From Gimesia aquarii (GTDB taxonomy: Bacteria > Planctomycetota > Planctomycetia > Planctomycetales > Planctomycetaceae), in the NCBI RefSeq assembly GCF_007748195.1, contig NZ_CP037920.1, positions 2,047,501 through 2,111,500 of the forward strand: a stretch of DNA of 64,000 nt. Direction: 5' to 3'. The notes under the pieces are model-generated. The model did not search any database. It was not told the DNA's origin and saw only the letters and a list, made by a program, of their open reading frames with translations. Below, piece by piece: positions 9,278 to 19,008 of the stretch; positions within the stretch are counted from its first letter, which is position 1, and every line of letters starts with the position of its first letter. Made by a program: the position numbers and the translations under genes.

Positions 9278-12200
9278 ATGCGTTATGTGATACTTAGGAC
9301 ACGACAATGCCGTTCAGTAATCATGAACCTTGTTGTCTTGTTCTACATTAGCTCTTTGCAACTAAACGCTTTTGCTGAGGTCAAGAATAATAACAAATCG
9401 AACTCTTTTCCCTGTAGCGAACAGGAACTTGTCGAGCACGTTTTCTCATTAGCGAAAAATTATTTCGCAGACTTTCAGCACCCCAAAACTTATGTTCTCT
9501 ATGGGTCGCGGTTGTCAACAAAAGAGAGTTGGACCACACCCGACGAAGTCAAAGCAGAAAAACCTAAACCATGGGGGTATGGATCGCGAATTGCCGATAC
9601 TTCGCTGCACACTGGCCACATGCTGATCGCACTTTTAGATGCTTACGAAGCAAAACCGGATCCTTTCCTCAAGCAAAATATCAAACGTTGCTTTCAAGCC
9701 TTGAAAATGATCGGTTCTCTCCCGGAAACGCATCCCAAACAAGGAAAGCCGGCTCTTGCAGGCCTTGTCCCGCGTGGTCCACATCCTGACGACAAAAGTG
9801 CTTATTTTGATGATTCCTCCATGGATCAACATACAACGTACATTATTAGCCTCGCTCGTTATGCATGTTCCTCCTTAGCGACTACCGATGAAAAAGCTTG
9901 GATCAAACAATCACTGGAAAAAGTGGGGCAACGTCTGGAAAAAAATGGTTGGTCGATTAGACGCGCTGATGGAGTTACCCAGGCGCATGTTGGCTTTGCC
10001 TGGACCGGCTTTATTTCTCAACACGTTTCGATTCTTTTACCCTCTGTTTATGCGCTTTATCAGGGGACAGGGAACAAACACTGGTTAAACGCATATGAAA
10101 AATTTCTGTCGGAACGAGATAGCCTGCGCTGGCAGAAAATGCATGTGGGACCACACATTAAAATTAATGGACACCCAATCTATGCCAATCAGGGGGCCTT
10201 TCGTGTGAATGCTCTATTCCATTTTGAACCAAATACAGAAAAAAAGGCCACTCTTTATCGTCTATTAGAGCACATTGCTAAAATACAAATGTCGCGAGAC
10301 TTCCCCGGAGAAATGTATCGCAAGTTTCATAAAGAACAAGAGTGGCAAGATCTCCAACGTAAGTGGAACTGGAAGGATTCCGAATTGCATGGCAGTGCCC
10401 AAGCCTGGAAGCTTTATCAACCGGCCATGCTCGATCAGCAAGCTTTGGCTGTGTTGGCCCATGTTCGATTTCCCCTGACCGGCTATCATATGGTGATGAT
10501 GAGCGAAAATCCGGAGTTGATTCAGACGCACCTACCAGAAATCTGGCGTATGTTAAAAACGGTTGACCTGAAAAAAATCAGTGCAGGCGAAACAAATTAC
10601 CTGTTCACTGTTGTGGGTTTGCATGCCTATGCGTTCTACTTTAATCAACAAAAAATTCTGAAAGAGCAAAAAACGCAACTATCAAAGCAAGAACCGGCAG
10701 CAGTCACCAATCTTCCTATCGTTGCCGACGCAGGGATCGGTCCCACTATTGATGTGGCCATTGATGGTCACATCACTTACGCCATTGGTAGAGGCGCACT
10801 ACGTATTCTTGATATTTCAAAACCTGCTAAACCCAAGGTCCTTGGCAAAATCGAGGGTTTGGGAAGCACCCGGCAAATCGCAGTCAAAGATGGTATTGCC
10901 TATGTTGGTTCGCGCGAAGATGGGGCTTTTATTATCGATGTGAAAGATCAAGCGAACCCGAAACTGCTGTCGCACTATGATTCCGTTGAATTTGCAACCG
11001 GTGTTGAGGTGTCTGGTAACATACTTTTTTTGGCATTGCGTCATTATGGTGTGGAACTGGTTGATGTTTCGAATCCGGAAAAGCCACTCCATTTAAGTAC
11101 TGTGCGAACAGGTGAAGCCCAATCAATAGCAGTTAGAGATAACTTTGTTTATGCCGGTGTCTGGGCGACCTCGGAAGTTGTTGTGATTGATATTACAAAC
11201 TCACGCCAACCAAAAATTACCGCGAAAGTGAACTTGGATGGATTTGGAGACGGTGTGGATGTGAGAGGTAACTATCTTTACGCGGCAACCGGACATCATT
11301 CACGCGAAAAACATCGTCAGCCGGGCGATCCCGGTTATGGTCGTGGACATGGATTAGAAATCTTTGAATTGACCGATCCTGCACAGCCAAAATTCCTTTC
11401 CCGTATCAAGTTTCCTCCCTTTTTTGATATCGGAAATGATATGTGGGGAGTCACTGTCGTAGACAATCTTGCGTTTGTATCTGATACACACAATGGTATG
11501 TTTCTCGTCAATGTGGCTAATAAGAAACAACCTCAGATCATAGGTCGTACCGTTTTGCCCAACGTGCAAGGACGCAAAGCTCGTAGCTATGTTGGCTCGC
11601 TAGCCTTAACTAAAGATTATGTCTATGTTGCCGGCGGCTGGTCTGACTTACATATTGTCGCTGCACCGGGCAAGGCGCGTGTGCCCGATCCTGAACCGAA
11701 CACCCCACCTGTAATCCATCCCTTGAAATCAACTCCGGAATCAAACCGATATCAACTTTACAAAACAGATGGCCAAATTCATGCGATTGATATGTTAGAC
11801 GAGAAAGCGATTCTCGCTTGTGGAAATGGAGGAATTGAAGTACTTCAGCTAAAGCCCGCATTAAAACGGCTCTCAAAACTTCCCACGAATGGATTCGCAA
11901 CCGATGTTTTCGTGAAAGACTCGATAGTTTATGTTGCTGAAGGGATTGCGGGTTTAGGAATTTACAAACTTTCACGCGACAACAAATTTGAACAACTTGG
12001 TCGCTACCTTCCGCAGAGAGGGCCTGTCAAACAGGTCGAAGTTCCTGGCAATGGTCAATATGCTTTGATCCAAAATGGTGCTAATACCCTTCTGATTGTT
12101 GATGTCAAAAATCCTTCCAAGCCTAAACGGATTCTAAAAGAAAACCGTCACGGGTTGCTCTATGGCGATCAACTGCTGAGAGGGTTGGTCGAGAACCGCT

Positions 12201-12649
12201 ATGCAGCCGCGTTCTGGCATGTCTCAGGAACCCATTGGTATGACCTGCAAAATAGCTCTCACTCTGAGCCAAAATTCAGCGGAGATAATCACCCTGAACG
12301 CTTTGGTGCCTCAAATGGATTAATCGCGGTTGGCAATGAAGCACTCGTCACAACACGTGGTGGATATGTTTTGCTTGATCGAAAAGAACAACGTCCTTTC
12401 AAGGAATCAACTTTGCATCGATTAGGCACTCGTCGACATCATTTGGGAAAACCGTCTATTTTTAACAATCGGCTTTACATCGCAGATCGAGCAACGGGCC
12501 TCGTTACTATTGCCAACGTTTCTGACCTCACAAAGCCGCAATTAATCAAACAATTTCACACCATTGGAAATCCGGGCAGAATTTGTGTTCATCACGACAA
12601 GATGCTGATTCCCGATGGTCCTCATGGCTTAATGGTATTCGATCAATAG
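9278..12649 (+). CDS. Secreted helical-barrel and LVIVD-repeat protein
   Basis: A 1123-residue exported protein. The signal peptide ends at LNAFA. Residues about 35-450 are alpha-helical with Trp- and His-rich loops, like a six-hairpin glycosidase-type barrel. From about residue 480 to the end there are repeated strands of the type 'xxLxVVDVSNPxxPxxL', the LVIVD repeat (PF08309), which forms a surface propeller. I chose the ATG at 9278 because GGAG lies 9 bases upstream and the signal peptide starts cleanly there; a TTG at 9248 would add 10 residues. It may degrade or bind polysaccharide outside the cell, but no catalytic pair can be assigned. No operon partner is seen. Confidence 0.65.
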   Translation: MRYVILRTRQCRSVIMNLVVLFYISSLQLNAFAEVKNNNKSNSFPCSEQELVEHVFSLAKNYFADFQHPKTYVLYGSRLSTKESWTTPDEVKAEKPKPWGYGSRIADTSLHTGHMLIALLDAYEAKPDPFLKQNIKRCFQALKMIGSLPETHPKQGKPALAGLVPRGPHPDDKSAYFDDSSMDQHTTYIISLARYACSSLATTDEKAWIKQSLEKVGQRLEKNGWSIRRADGVTQAHVGFAWTGFISQHVSILLPSVYALYQGTGNKHWLNAYEKFLSERDSLRWQKMHVGPHIKINGHPIYANQGAFRVNALFHFEPNTEKKATLYRLLEHIAKIQMSRDFPGEMYRKFHKEQEWQDLQRKWNWKDSELHGSAQAWKLYQPAMLDQQALAVLAHVRFPLTGYHMVMMSENPELIQTHLPEIWRMLKTVDLKKISAGETNYLFTVVGLHAYAFYFNQQKILKEQKTQLSKQEPAAVTNLPIVADAGIGPTIDVAIDGHITYAIGRGALRILDISKPAKPKVLGKIEGLGSTRQIAVKDGIAYVGSREDGAFIIDVKDQANPKLLSHYDSVEFATGVEVSGNILFLALRHYGVELVDVSNPEKPLHLSTVRTGEAQSIAVRDNFVYAGVWATSEVVVIDITNSRQPKITAKVNLDGFGDGVDVRGNYLYAATGHHSREKHRQPGDPGYGRGHGLEIFELTDPAQPKFLSRIKFPPFFDIGNDMWGVTVVDNLAFVSDTHNGMFLVNVANKKQPQIIGRTVLPNVQGRKARSYVGSLALTKDYVYVAGGWSDLHIVAAPGKARVPDPEPNTPPVIHPLKSTPESNRYQLYKTDGQIHAIDMLDEKAILACGNGGIEVLQLKPALKRLSKLPTNGFATDVFVKDSIVYVAEGIAGLGIYKLSRDNKFEQLGRYLPQRGPVKQVEVPGNGQYALIQNGANTLLIVDVKNPSKPKRILKENRHGLLYGDQLLRGLVENRYAAAFWHVSGTHWYDLQNSSHSEPKFSGDNHPERFGASNGLIAVGNEALVTTRGGYVLLDRKEQRPFKESTLHRLGTRRHHLGKPSIFNNRLYIADRATGLVTIANVSDLTKPQLIKQFHTIGNPGRICVHHDKMLIPDGPHGLMVFDQ

Positions 12650-12669
12650 TCTCTATTCTTGAAGTATCA

Positions 12670-12681
12670 CTAGGCGGTGTG
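12670..12681 (+). repeat. Left arm of 12-bp inverted repeat flanking the FGE-like gene
   Basis: CTAGGCGGTGTG here is the exact reverse complement of 14056-14067. Together the arms bracket the FGE-like gene and the transposase remnant, so they may be the ends of a decayed insertion element. Confidence 0.55.
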
Positions 12682-12715
12682 GAAAATCAATTGTGTGACG
12701 CATCTTTTATCTCTA

Positions 12716-13654
12716 CTACTTATCGAGATGTAGTTTTGTGAGGACAGGACGGACGCCGATTGAGGAACGGCGGTCCTTCGGGGCGGCGTAGTAGCGATTT
12801 GCCGACCGACAGTAACGGCCCCAATAGGAATGACGTCCGTCCCTGATGAGCCTTTGTGGCGCGGGCATGAGTTGCACCGGATCAACGCCGCCCTTCGCAC
12901 TTGCGTGGTACCAGTCGAGGCACCACTCGCACAGGTTGCCATGCATGTCGTGTAAGCCCCAGGCGTTGGAAGGGTAACTGCCAACCTCTGCCGTTCGGCC
13001 GAGATTCGGACCTTCTTCGGCACCGTTGTATGGACGACCTCCATCGAAATTCGCCTGCTTGCTGCTCAGCTTGTCGCCGAAGTACGTTGCGGTCAGCGTT
13101 CCGGCTCGACAGGCGAATTCCCACTCCGCGTCCGTCGGCAATCGGTATTCGTAGCCCTTCGGCAGCTTGCCAGCCTCGCGGTCGAGTTGAGTGAGCTTCC
13201 GGCAGAATTCAGCCGCTTCAGTGTGGTTGATTTGATAGACGGGGAAACGGTCACCAGCGCCTACTGTCCGCTGTCTCAGGATCGGCCCCATCACTCGCTT
13301 CCATTCGCCCTGAGTCACTTCATACCTTCCGATAAAAAACGGCTTACTGAGCGTCACTTCTTGATGTCTCTCTCCGCCCTTTCGATCCACTTCGTCTCGT
13401 GGACTTCCCATTGGAAACGTTCCCGGCGGGATCACACACAGCTGCATCCCGATAGAGTTCTCGACGATCATATCGACTCCGAGATGATCGGCCCAGGCCT
13501 TCTGTATTGCCTGAGCCTGCTTTGCAGTGAGCGCGTGCTTGGTCATTAACACTGGCTCGGGCTCGGTGGAGTCGTCGGCATTCGTCGCGACGGCGCTCAA
13601 CATCATGGCGGCAAACACGAAAGCAGTCAGTCGTTTCATCAGGTGGGGCATCAT
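12716..13654 (-). CDS. Formylglycine-generating-enzyme-like (SUMF1) protein, exported
   Basis: A 312-residue protein with a signal peptide (residues 4-26) and an FGE-sulfatase domain (PF03781). It shows IPPGTFPMGS near residue 75, the YEVTQGEW motif, LPTDAEWEFACRAG, and GNLCEWCLDWY. Members either convert a sulfatase Cys to formylglycine or are non-catalytic carbohydrate-binding relatives. The usual RGGSW motif reads RDGRHSYW and the usual GFR near the end reads GVR, so the substrate or metal site may be altered. Its codons are more GC-rich than its neighbours, and a transposase remnant follows on the other strand, both consistent with transfer. Starts at 13654 or 13639 are equally plausible. 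Confidence 0.8.
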   Translation of the reverse strand: MMPHLMKRLTAFVFAAMMLSAVATNADDSTEPEPVLMTKHALTAKQAQAIQKAWADHLGVDMIVENSIGMQLCVIPPGTFPMGSPRDEVDRKGGERHQEVTLSKPFFIGRYEVTQGEWKRVMGPILRQRTVGAGDRFPVYQINHTEAAEFCRKLTQLDREAGKLPKGYEYRLPTDAEWEFACRAGTLTATYFGDKLSSKQANFDGGRPYNGAEEGPNLGRTAEVGSYPSNAWGLHDMHGNLCEWCLDWYHASAKGGVDPVQLMPAPQRLIRDGRHSYWGRYCRSANRYYAAPKDRRSSIGVRPVLTKLHLDK

Positions 13655-13818
13655 CGACTCCTGGAATTAGAGTTCACTTCGCACAAGATTTTTGCAGCAA
13701 ATAACGTTCTGTTTATCTTAACGCGCGAGCGTTACACCAGGTACGGTTTCAGCTCCTTCAGTTCCTTGGGCCAATGCCTTAGTCAGTGTGGACACTTGAT
13801 CTTATGTTGGTCTTATAA

Positions 13819-14067
13819 TTGGCCGAGACTGCCTTTAATTCAAGGAGGGACGGTATAAAAGTCTGCATTCTTCTCAATCCAACCCGCAACATAAAGAAGA
13901 AGTACCACCGAACTCGGTATCGCAACCGCAACGTGATTGAGCGATTCTTCGGTCGCATCAAACGCTTCCACCGAGTCGCAACACGATATGAAAAGAAGGC
14001 CAACAACTACCTAGGTTTCGTCTGGCTCGCTGCCATAGTCATACGTTTGAATGTTCACACCGCCTAG
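13819..14067 (+). pseudogene. IS5-type transposase, C-terminal fragment
   Basis: The translation contains RNVIERFFGRIKRFHRVATR followed by YEKKANNYLGF, the conserved C-terminal block of IS5-family transposases (DDE end, Y-x2-RN-x-IERFF). The N-terminal two thirds with the first catalytic Asp residues are missing, so it cannot transpose. The last 12 bases form one arm of the inverted repeat shared with 12670-12681. Confidence 0.8.
14056..14067 (-). repeat. Right arm of 12-bp inverted repeat
   Basis: CACACCGCCTAG is the exact reverse complement of 12670-12681 and coincides with the end of the transposase fragment. Confidence 0.55.
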
Positions 14068-14190
14068 AGCGGACGATCTTATGATTCCTCTAATGTATTT
14101 ATAAGATACTCGTTGACGGAATGCATCAAAGAGTATCAAAATGGTTCTAGATGAAGAGGTCTTCGGTTCCTTATCCAAAGAGGCACGCGC

Positions 14191-15465
14191 ATGTCTGATT
14201 CACTGGAAACATTCCTGGTAGAGCATTCTCAATTATCGCGTCGCTACTTTTTACAGTATGGTATCGCGGGAGCTGCTGCCCTTACGGCTCTGAATCAATT
14301 GCAGGCAGACGTTCAGAAGCGAGATCCCGCTCTTCAAAAAGCGATTGACCAACTCGAAACCAATCTCACTGTTCCCAAAGCGTTTCGAGATGTCTCGCGC
14401 GGAAATCCCAAGCCGCATTCGCTCAGTGAAGCAAAAAGGAAAGAAGTCGGTTTAACTCGTGATACCTGGTCACTTGAAGTCATTAGCGATCCGGAACACA
14501 AAGCACGGCTTGGAAATCCTCTCACTAAAGAAAAAGGGAACGCACTCGACTTTGAAGCATTGCTCAAGTTAGGAGAAAAGCATGCGGTTCGCTTTTCAAA
14601 GGTGATGACCTGTTTGAATATCAGAACGCCCCTGGGTACGGGAGTTTGGGAAGGAGTCCCATTACGAGAGATTCTCTGGCTCACAAAGCCACGCGATAAC
14701 ATTCGCCGGGTATTTTTTAAGGGCTATCATAACGATGATCCAAAACAGATTTTCAAAAGCTCGTTACCGATCGACCGTGTTTTGGAAGATCCGGATGGCC
14801 TACCTCCCGTCATTCTGTGTTACAAACTGAATGGCCAGTGGTTGAATCCGGAACGTGGTGCCCCTGTGCGCATCGTTGTGCCTGAAGCGTATGGATTTAA
14901 GTGCATCAAATGGCTGACTCATATCTATTTTTCCAACTTGTTTCACGCTAATGATACCTATGCGAATGGGAACAATGACATCGACAGCACGCTGAAAACG
15001 TATGCGTCCACGCTTTCATTCCCTAAAAAAGTAAAGCCCAACCAGCCAATCCCGATTACGGGCTACGCCCAATCGGGAACGGCGGGGCTTGCGAAAGTTC
15101 AAGTCTGGATGCAGAAGAATGGTGAGAGTCTTCCCAAAGAGGATCGCTATTTCACAACAGCGCCCTGGGTTGATGCCGAAATTCTCTTGGCCCCCGACGT
15201 CCATCAATGGGGTGGTGATTTACCCGATAATAAATTTCCGCCGCACACCATGGGTTTCGACAATCAAACCGGAAAGCCTCATGCGTGGCCGATGCGATTA
15301 ATGAAAGCCCACTGGGCGATACTGATGCCCGGCTTACCCGCAGGAAAATATACGCTTCGTTGCCGTACCATCGACGCCAACGGCAAAGCTCAACCGATGC
15401 CACGTCCTTTTCGAAAATCAGGACACGTTTCTATCGAGCGGAAAGACATTGTAGTGACCACGTGA
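14191..15465 (+). CDS. Tat-exported sulfite-oxidase-like molybdopterin protein
   Basis: A 424-residue molybdopterin oxidoreductase. The N-terminus has a twin-arginine signal (SRRYFLQYG, then a short hydrophobic stretch), so it is folded in the cytoplasm and exported. The molybdopterin-binding domain of sulfite oxidase/YedY type spans about residues 90-270. Cys141 (MTCLN) is in the position of the Mo-ligating cysteine, and GVPLREIL and PVRIVVPEAYGFK are typical. The C-terminal 130 residues match the Mo-co dimerisation domain. The substrate could be sulfite or another oxo-acid. No haem or cytochrome partner gene is adjacent. A terminator was not found. Confidence 0.85.
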   Translation: MSDSLETFLVEHSQLSRRYFLQYGIAGAAALTALNQLQADVQKRDPALQKAIDQLETNLTVPKAFRDVSRGNPKPHSLSEAKRKEVGLTRDTWSLEVISDPEHKARLGNPLTKEKGNALDFEALLKLGEKHAVRFSKVMTCLNIRTPLGTGVWEGVPLREILWLTKPRDNIRRVFFKGYHNDDPKQIFKSSLPIDRVLEDPDGLPPVILCYKLNGQWLNPERGAPVRIVVPEAYGFKCIKWLTHIYFSNLFHANDTYANGNNDIDSTLKTYASTLSFPKKVKPNQPIPITGYAQSGTAGLAKVQVWMQKNGESLPKEDRYFTTAPWVDAEILLAPDVHQWGGDLPDNKFPPHTMGFDNQTGKPHAWPMRLMKAHWAILMPGLPAGKYTLRCRTIDANGKAQPMPRPFRKSGHVSIERKDIVVTT

Positions 15466-15513
15466 ATTAACGATGGTTAGTAAATTGATATTCTATTCAA
15501 TCAGCAAATAATT

Positions 15514-16062
15514 ATGGCTAATCCGATATACAAACCACTTAATTATCCAAAAGTATGGCCACCATCAGATCTGCCTCCTGCATCACCAGAAAGTTTTGAA
15601 TATAAAATGAAACATATTCCGATACTGGGTTGGGTTGTAGCATATATTATCTGGCTATTTAGATGGAGGCGCTTTAGACAGGAAGTACTAAACCCCATCG
15701 AAGACGAGATTGTTGTACAACTGGATGCACGAGGAACTATTGAAAATTGGTATAAAACACAGAAATGGCTCAACAATCCAACAAAACAAAAAATCGGATT
15801 GATCATCTCTGAAGCGATTGGCCTTGAAAAACCTGTTGAATCACCACCGCCGTTGTATCCAGAAGATCCCTTTGGACCTCTTTTCTGGGGACCGTTTGAC
15901 GATCTGACACCATTGATTGTTGACTTAGAAATCCAAAAGGAGTTTGGCTGCCGCATTCCGAATGATGGCCTGATAGCTCAAGCTTGGAACGAGCAATGGA
16001 CCATTGAAAAACTCATTGAGTATTATGATCAGCAGATCTCACAGCATGCTGAAAGAAAATAA
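15514..16062 (+). CDS. Hypothetical protein with one membrane segment
   Basis: A 182-residue protein I do not recognise. It has a Pro-rich N-terminus, one hydrophobic stretch at about residues 36-50 followed by basic WRWRRFR-type residues, and a soluble C-terminal half that looks like a regulatory or structural domain (LIVDLEIQKEFGCRIPNDG). It starts 48 bases after the sulfite-oxidase-like gene on the same strand and could be co-transcribed. Confidence 0.6.
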   Translation: MANPIYKPLNYPKVWPPSDLPPASPESFEYKMKHIPILGWVVAYIIWLFRWRRFRQEVLNPIEDEIVVQLDARGTIENWYKTQKWLNNPTKQKIGLIISEAIGLEKPVESPPPLYPEDPFGPLFWGPFDDLTPLIVDLEIQKEFGCRIPNDGLIAQAWNEQWTIEKLIEYYDQQISQHAERK

Positions 16063-16080
16063 GTTTCTCATAAAACTCTA

Positions 16081-16287
16081 CTACTTCTTTTTCTTCGCCT
16101 CTTTCGCTTGTTTTTCCTGCATTTCACGATGGGCGGATTCGGATTCGAAGACTTCTTGCTTTTCCTTTTCCATTTCACTCTTCACTTCGGGAGTAATTTC
16201 GCCTGAAGATAAAGTTTCATCGCTGGAGCCACAGCCAGGAAACAGACATAAAGACATTAATAATAGGGCATAAGAGAGTAATTTCAC
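16081..16287 (-). CDS. Small lipoprotein downstream of DUF1559 gene
   Basis: A 68-residue protein with a signal segment ending LFPGC, Cys19 being the probable lipidated residue, followed by a highly charged Lys/Glu tail. The start is a GTG at 16287 with AAAGGA 6 bases upstream; longer upstream starts read through unrelated sequence. Small charged lipoproteins commonly sit directly after DUF1559 genes in planctomycetes, and here the gap is about 155 bases. The function is unknown. Confidence 0.65.
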   Translation of the reverse strand: MKLLSYALLLMSLCLFPGCGSSDETLSSGEITPEVKSEMEKEKQEVFESESAHREMQEKQAKEAKKKK

Positions 16288-16443
16288 AGTTTTTCCTTTG
16301 AAGTGATTCTTCTTGTAGTAAAGCAAAATTATTTCGATGCGCTGGTTGCCAACAGCAGGGCATCTTTCGTTTCCGGGGGGAAAACGTCGGAAGCCCTGCG
16401 TTCGCAATGGCGTTTTTTTGAGGGCATACTCAGTCAATCGATT

Positions 16444-17436
16444 TTAGAACTCGCCGACCGTTTCCCGGTCGTTTCGCATACTGATCCGACGCATGACTTC
16501 GCCATCGATGTTATAGCTAATTAAACGTACCGAACCATCGGCCAGACAGGCATTCATACCACCGTGATGTGCTGAGCCGAAGTAGGGATGCCAGTTAGTC
16601 CAGTTAACACCACCTTTATCAGCGACACCTACGGTGTTGGTAGGTGCATCGGAATCGGGTAGGGGAGGGATGCCATATTCCAGACCGGCACTGTTAATAC
16701 CAGCGCCCCAACGAATGACACATTCATCCCAGCCCGCGTTATTCCAAGGCTCATTATCACCACCATCAGAGCCATGACGATCAGGGTGTAATGCTTTTTC
16801 GGCAACCATGATGGTGTTAGACGCACCATCTTTAATATCATTAATACGCAGTTCAGTAACCGCGGTGGTTTGAACAAGAACGCCCTTTTGGCCATTACTG
16901 GGAGCACTGGCGACTCCACCTGGTCCACGTTGTCCCCCATTTCCAGCATAGTCGCTACGATAAAATCCGCTACCATAAGAAGTCGGCTTACGTCGACTGG
17001 GGCAGTAGTAACTTTTAATACCTTCGCGCGCGACAATGGGATAAGTTCCCACAGGGTCATCATCCGTGCCCAGTTCATAAATATTTGCCTGTTCCATATA
17101 GGGGAGAATCTGATAACTCCAACTCCAGCCTTCACGTTCTCTTGCGTTACAGCAAGCAAATGAAGTCCCTGCACCATCACGAGCTCCTGTTGGAAGATGA
17201 TCGTGCACGTCGTGGAAGTTATGAAAGGCCAGACCAATTTGCTTCAGGTTATTTTTACACTGTGTGCGGCGTGCTGCTTCACGTGCCTGTTGAACGGCGG
17301 GTAACAACAAGGCAATCAAAATCGCAATGATGGCAATAACGACCAATAATTCGATCAGCGTAAATCCATGACGATTTTTTGAGGATTGTTTTAACGTACC
17401 GGTAGCCCGGGAAGAAAATGGACGTAACGTCATCAT
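16444..17436 (-). CDS. DUF1559 protein with type IV pilin-like leader
   Basis: A 330-residue protein. The prepilin motif is G24 before FTLIELLVVIAIIAIL, with Glu29 at pilin position 5, and a following helix LLLPAVQQAREAARR, both diagnostic for DUF1559 (SBP_bac_10 family). The C-terminal HHGGMNACLADGSVRLI is the family's H-x9-DG motif. DUF1559 paralogues are massively expanded in planctomycetes and are thought to be pseudopilin-like surface proteins. AAGGAG precedes the ATG. Both family and boundaries are secure. Confidence 0.93.
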   Translation of the reverse strand: MMTLRPFSSRATGTLKQSSKNRHGFTLIELLVVIAIIAILIALLLPAVQQAREAARRTQCKNNLKQIGLAFHNFHDVHDHLPTGARDGAGTSFACCNAREREGWSWSYQILPYMEQANIYELGTDDDPVGTYPIVAREGIKSYYCPSRRKPTSYGSGFYRSDYAGNGGQRGPGGVASAPSNGQKGVLVQTTAVTELRINDIKDGASNTIMVAEKALHPDRHGSDGGDNEPWNNAGWDECVIRWGAGINSAGLEYGIPPLPDSDAPTNTVGVADKGGVNWTNWHPYFGSAHHGGMNACLADGSVRLISYNIDGEVMRRISMRNDRETVGEF

Positions 17437-17799
17437 TTTCTAATCTCCTTAAATTGAAAAAGAAAAGAATCTAGAACAGCTTTTGAATTTTCAAGGCGGG
17501 ATAATGCCGGTTTGGGTCTTGACTGACCATAGCGGAACAGGGATTGTGGTCCCTTTCCTGATGTGGTCGTATACTACTCGTCAATTGTTAAAAAATGGTG
17601 AGCAAACAATGAAATGTTGGGCTAACATTGATTCTCACCCGAACAAATCGACATGAAAATGCGCTGAAAGTGTTGCTTTTCAGTTCAGAGTCAGGCTGGA
17701 AGAAATGATAAATGGGGAGGCAATCATACCAGATTATGATAAAAATCTATGCTCTCCCAAATAGGTTGTCGTAAAGAGCCGTTTTTTTAACGATACACT
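17437..17799. other. Upstream region of the DUF1559 gene, no gene seen
   Basis: About 360 bases without a credible reading frame. It should hold the DUF1559 promoter on the minus strand; I could not pick a convincing -35/-10 pair. Confidence 0.5.
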
Positions 17800-17848
17800 A
17801 AAAAGACCGAGGCATACAGTTTTTTGTTTGATGCGACTCGGTCTTTTT
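17800..17848. terminator. Bidirectional terminator hairpin
   Basis: AAAAAGACCGAG at 17800-17811 pairs exactly with 17837-17848 around a 25-base loop. Both arms end in A/T tracts, so it can end transcription of the minus-strand gene at 17861-18211. Confidence 0.75.
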
Positions 17849-17860
17849 GTGGGAATATCT

Positions 17861-18211
17861 TTATGGTCTTTTGATGTAGCGATACTTCAATTTTAAATCA
17901 TTAGTACCGCTACCTTCCAGACGCAGTATGACTACACCTTGCACACGGATAGGGCCCTGCGGTCCTAGCGCGACCCAGGTCGCTCTCTCTTTTGTCGGAG
18001 TGATGTTCATGACAATTTTCCAGTCATCAGTTGCATGTGGGTGGTAATATTCGACGATCGAATCATCGGATGCATGCACCAGAGTGTCCTGACCGCGTTT
18101 TAATAAAATCGAATAGGGATATCCCGAGTCGTCAACTGGTTTCTCTTGTGCGTGTGTGATACATGTGGTTGCGGTAGCGATTACCATTGCGATGAATATG
18201 CGGCCCGTCAT
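17861..18211 (-). CDS. Small secreted protein, unknown function
   Basis: A 116-residue protein with a signal peptide (cleavage after THAQ near residue 21) and a compact beta-rich body. No family is recognised. It ends 12 bases before a strong hairpin terminator, which supports it as a real monocistronic gene. Confidence 0.65.
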   Translation of the reverse strand: MTGRIFIAMVIATATTCITHAQEKPVDDSGYPYSILLKRGQDTLVHASDDSIVEYYHPHATDDWKIVMNITPTKERATWVALGPQGPIRVQGVVILRLEGSGTNDLKLKYRYIKRP

Positions 18212-18903
18212 CGTGGATGCTCCTTTGATTCATTGAAATTGTTGAGTGGGAATAGAAGAACTTTGAAAGTAAGGTGACTTTCGTTGGTCCATTCTAACAC
18301 ACCTTTCGACACGAATTAAGAAACTATACAATCACCATAAGAACGTACCTTTATTTGATATCGTTTGAGCACTGGACAATTAGAGGTGCTTAGCTGCCTT
18401 ACTATACATAGATGATTGGGTGTGCTTGTTTCTATGGAACATCCTGATAGGGAGCGGTTTTCTGTAGGCTCGTATGGAGCTTCAATCAGAATAATCAAAC
18501 CGTATCGACTGAAATCGAAAATTGAGTAAGGAGCGTTCGACGAATAGAGGCCTCAGTTTTCTTTTTCAATAAGTTGTGATCGTCAGAATGTTCCGTGAAT
18601 CTTTGGGGAGCAATGATTTCGAACTTGATCTGATTTGTTCTGAACAATCTCATATGAAGCCGATGTTGTTTAAAACGGACAATGTCAAAGTCGAATAATC
18701 AAAGTGATCTGGTATTCAATTCTAGAAAAGACTTCCAATTTCTCGATAAAGCTGTCGGGAAAGTTACTGAACCTCAAATGATATGACAGACGTAATCAGA
18801 GAAGATGATTTCGATCATGTTTTAGTGACACAAAGTCAAAACCGTTTCACGAGTCATTTGACGAAATACCAAAGAGGCTATTATAACAGTACTTAATTAC
18901 GAA
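18212..18903. other. Intergenic region before tRNA-Arg
   Basis: About 690 bases of A+T-rich sequence with no supported gene. It should contain the tRNA promoter. I saw no strong hairpins or repeats. Confidence 0.5.
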
Positions 18904-18977
18904 GCCCCCGTAGCTCAGTTGGATAGAGCAATGCTTTCCTAAAGCATAGGTCGCAGGTTCGAATCCTGCCGGGGGTA
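18904..18977 (+). tRNA. tRNA-Arg, anticodon CCT
   Basis: The cloverleaf is complete. Acceptor arm GCCCCCG pairs with CGGGGGT (one G-T pair), D-arm GCTC/GAGC, anticodon stem ATGCT/AGCAT around loop TTCCTAA with anticodon CCT (reads AGG), T-arm GCAGG/CCTGC with TTCGAAT, discriminator A. CCA is not encoded. The integrase gene begins the element immediately downstream, and the 3' 42 bases are duplicated at the far end, so this tRNA is the integration site. Confidence 0.95.
18936..18977 (+). repeat. attL: 42-bp direct repeat inside tRNA-Arg 3' end
   Basis: Starts at TTCCTAAAGC in the anticodon loop and runs to the discriminator base. It is identical to 58375-58416; sequence on both sides differs. 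It defines the left border of the 39.4-kb island. Confidence 0.93.
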
Positions 18978-19008
18978 TAGATTAAAGCCCTTAATAATAG
19001 GGCTATTT

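Noticed and set aside
18316-18498. 60-codon minus-strand frame in the region before tRNA-Arg
   Set aside because: No ribosome site, unusual composition, no similarity I can recognise.
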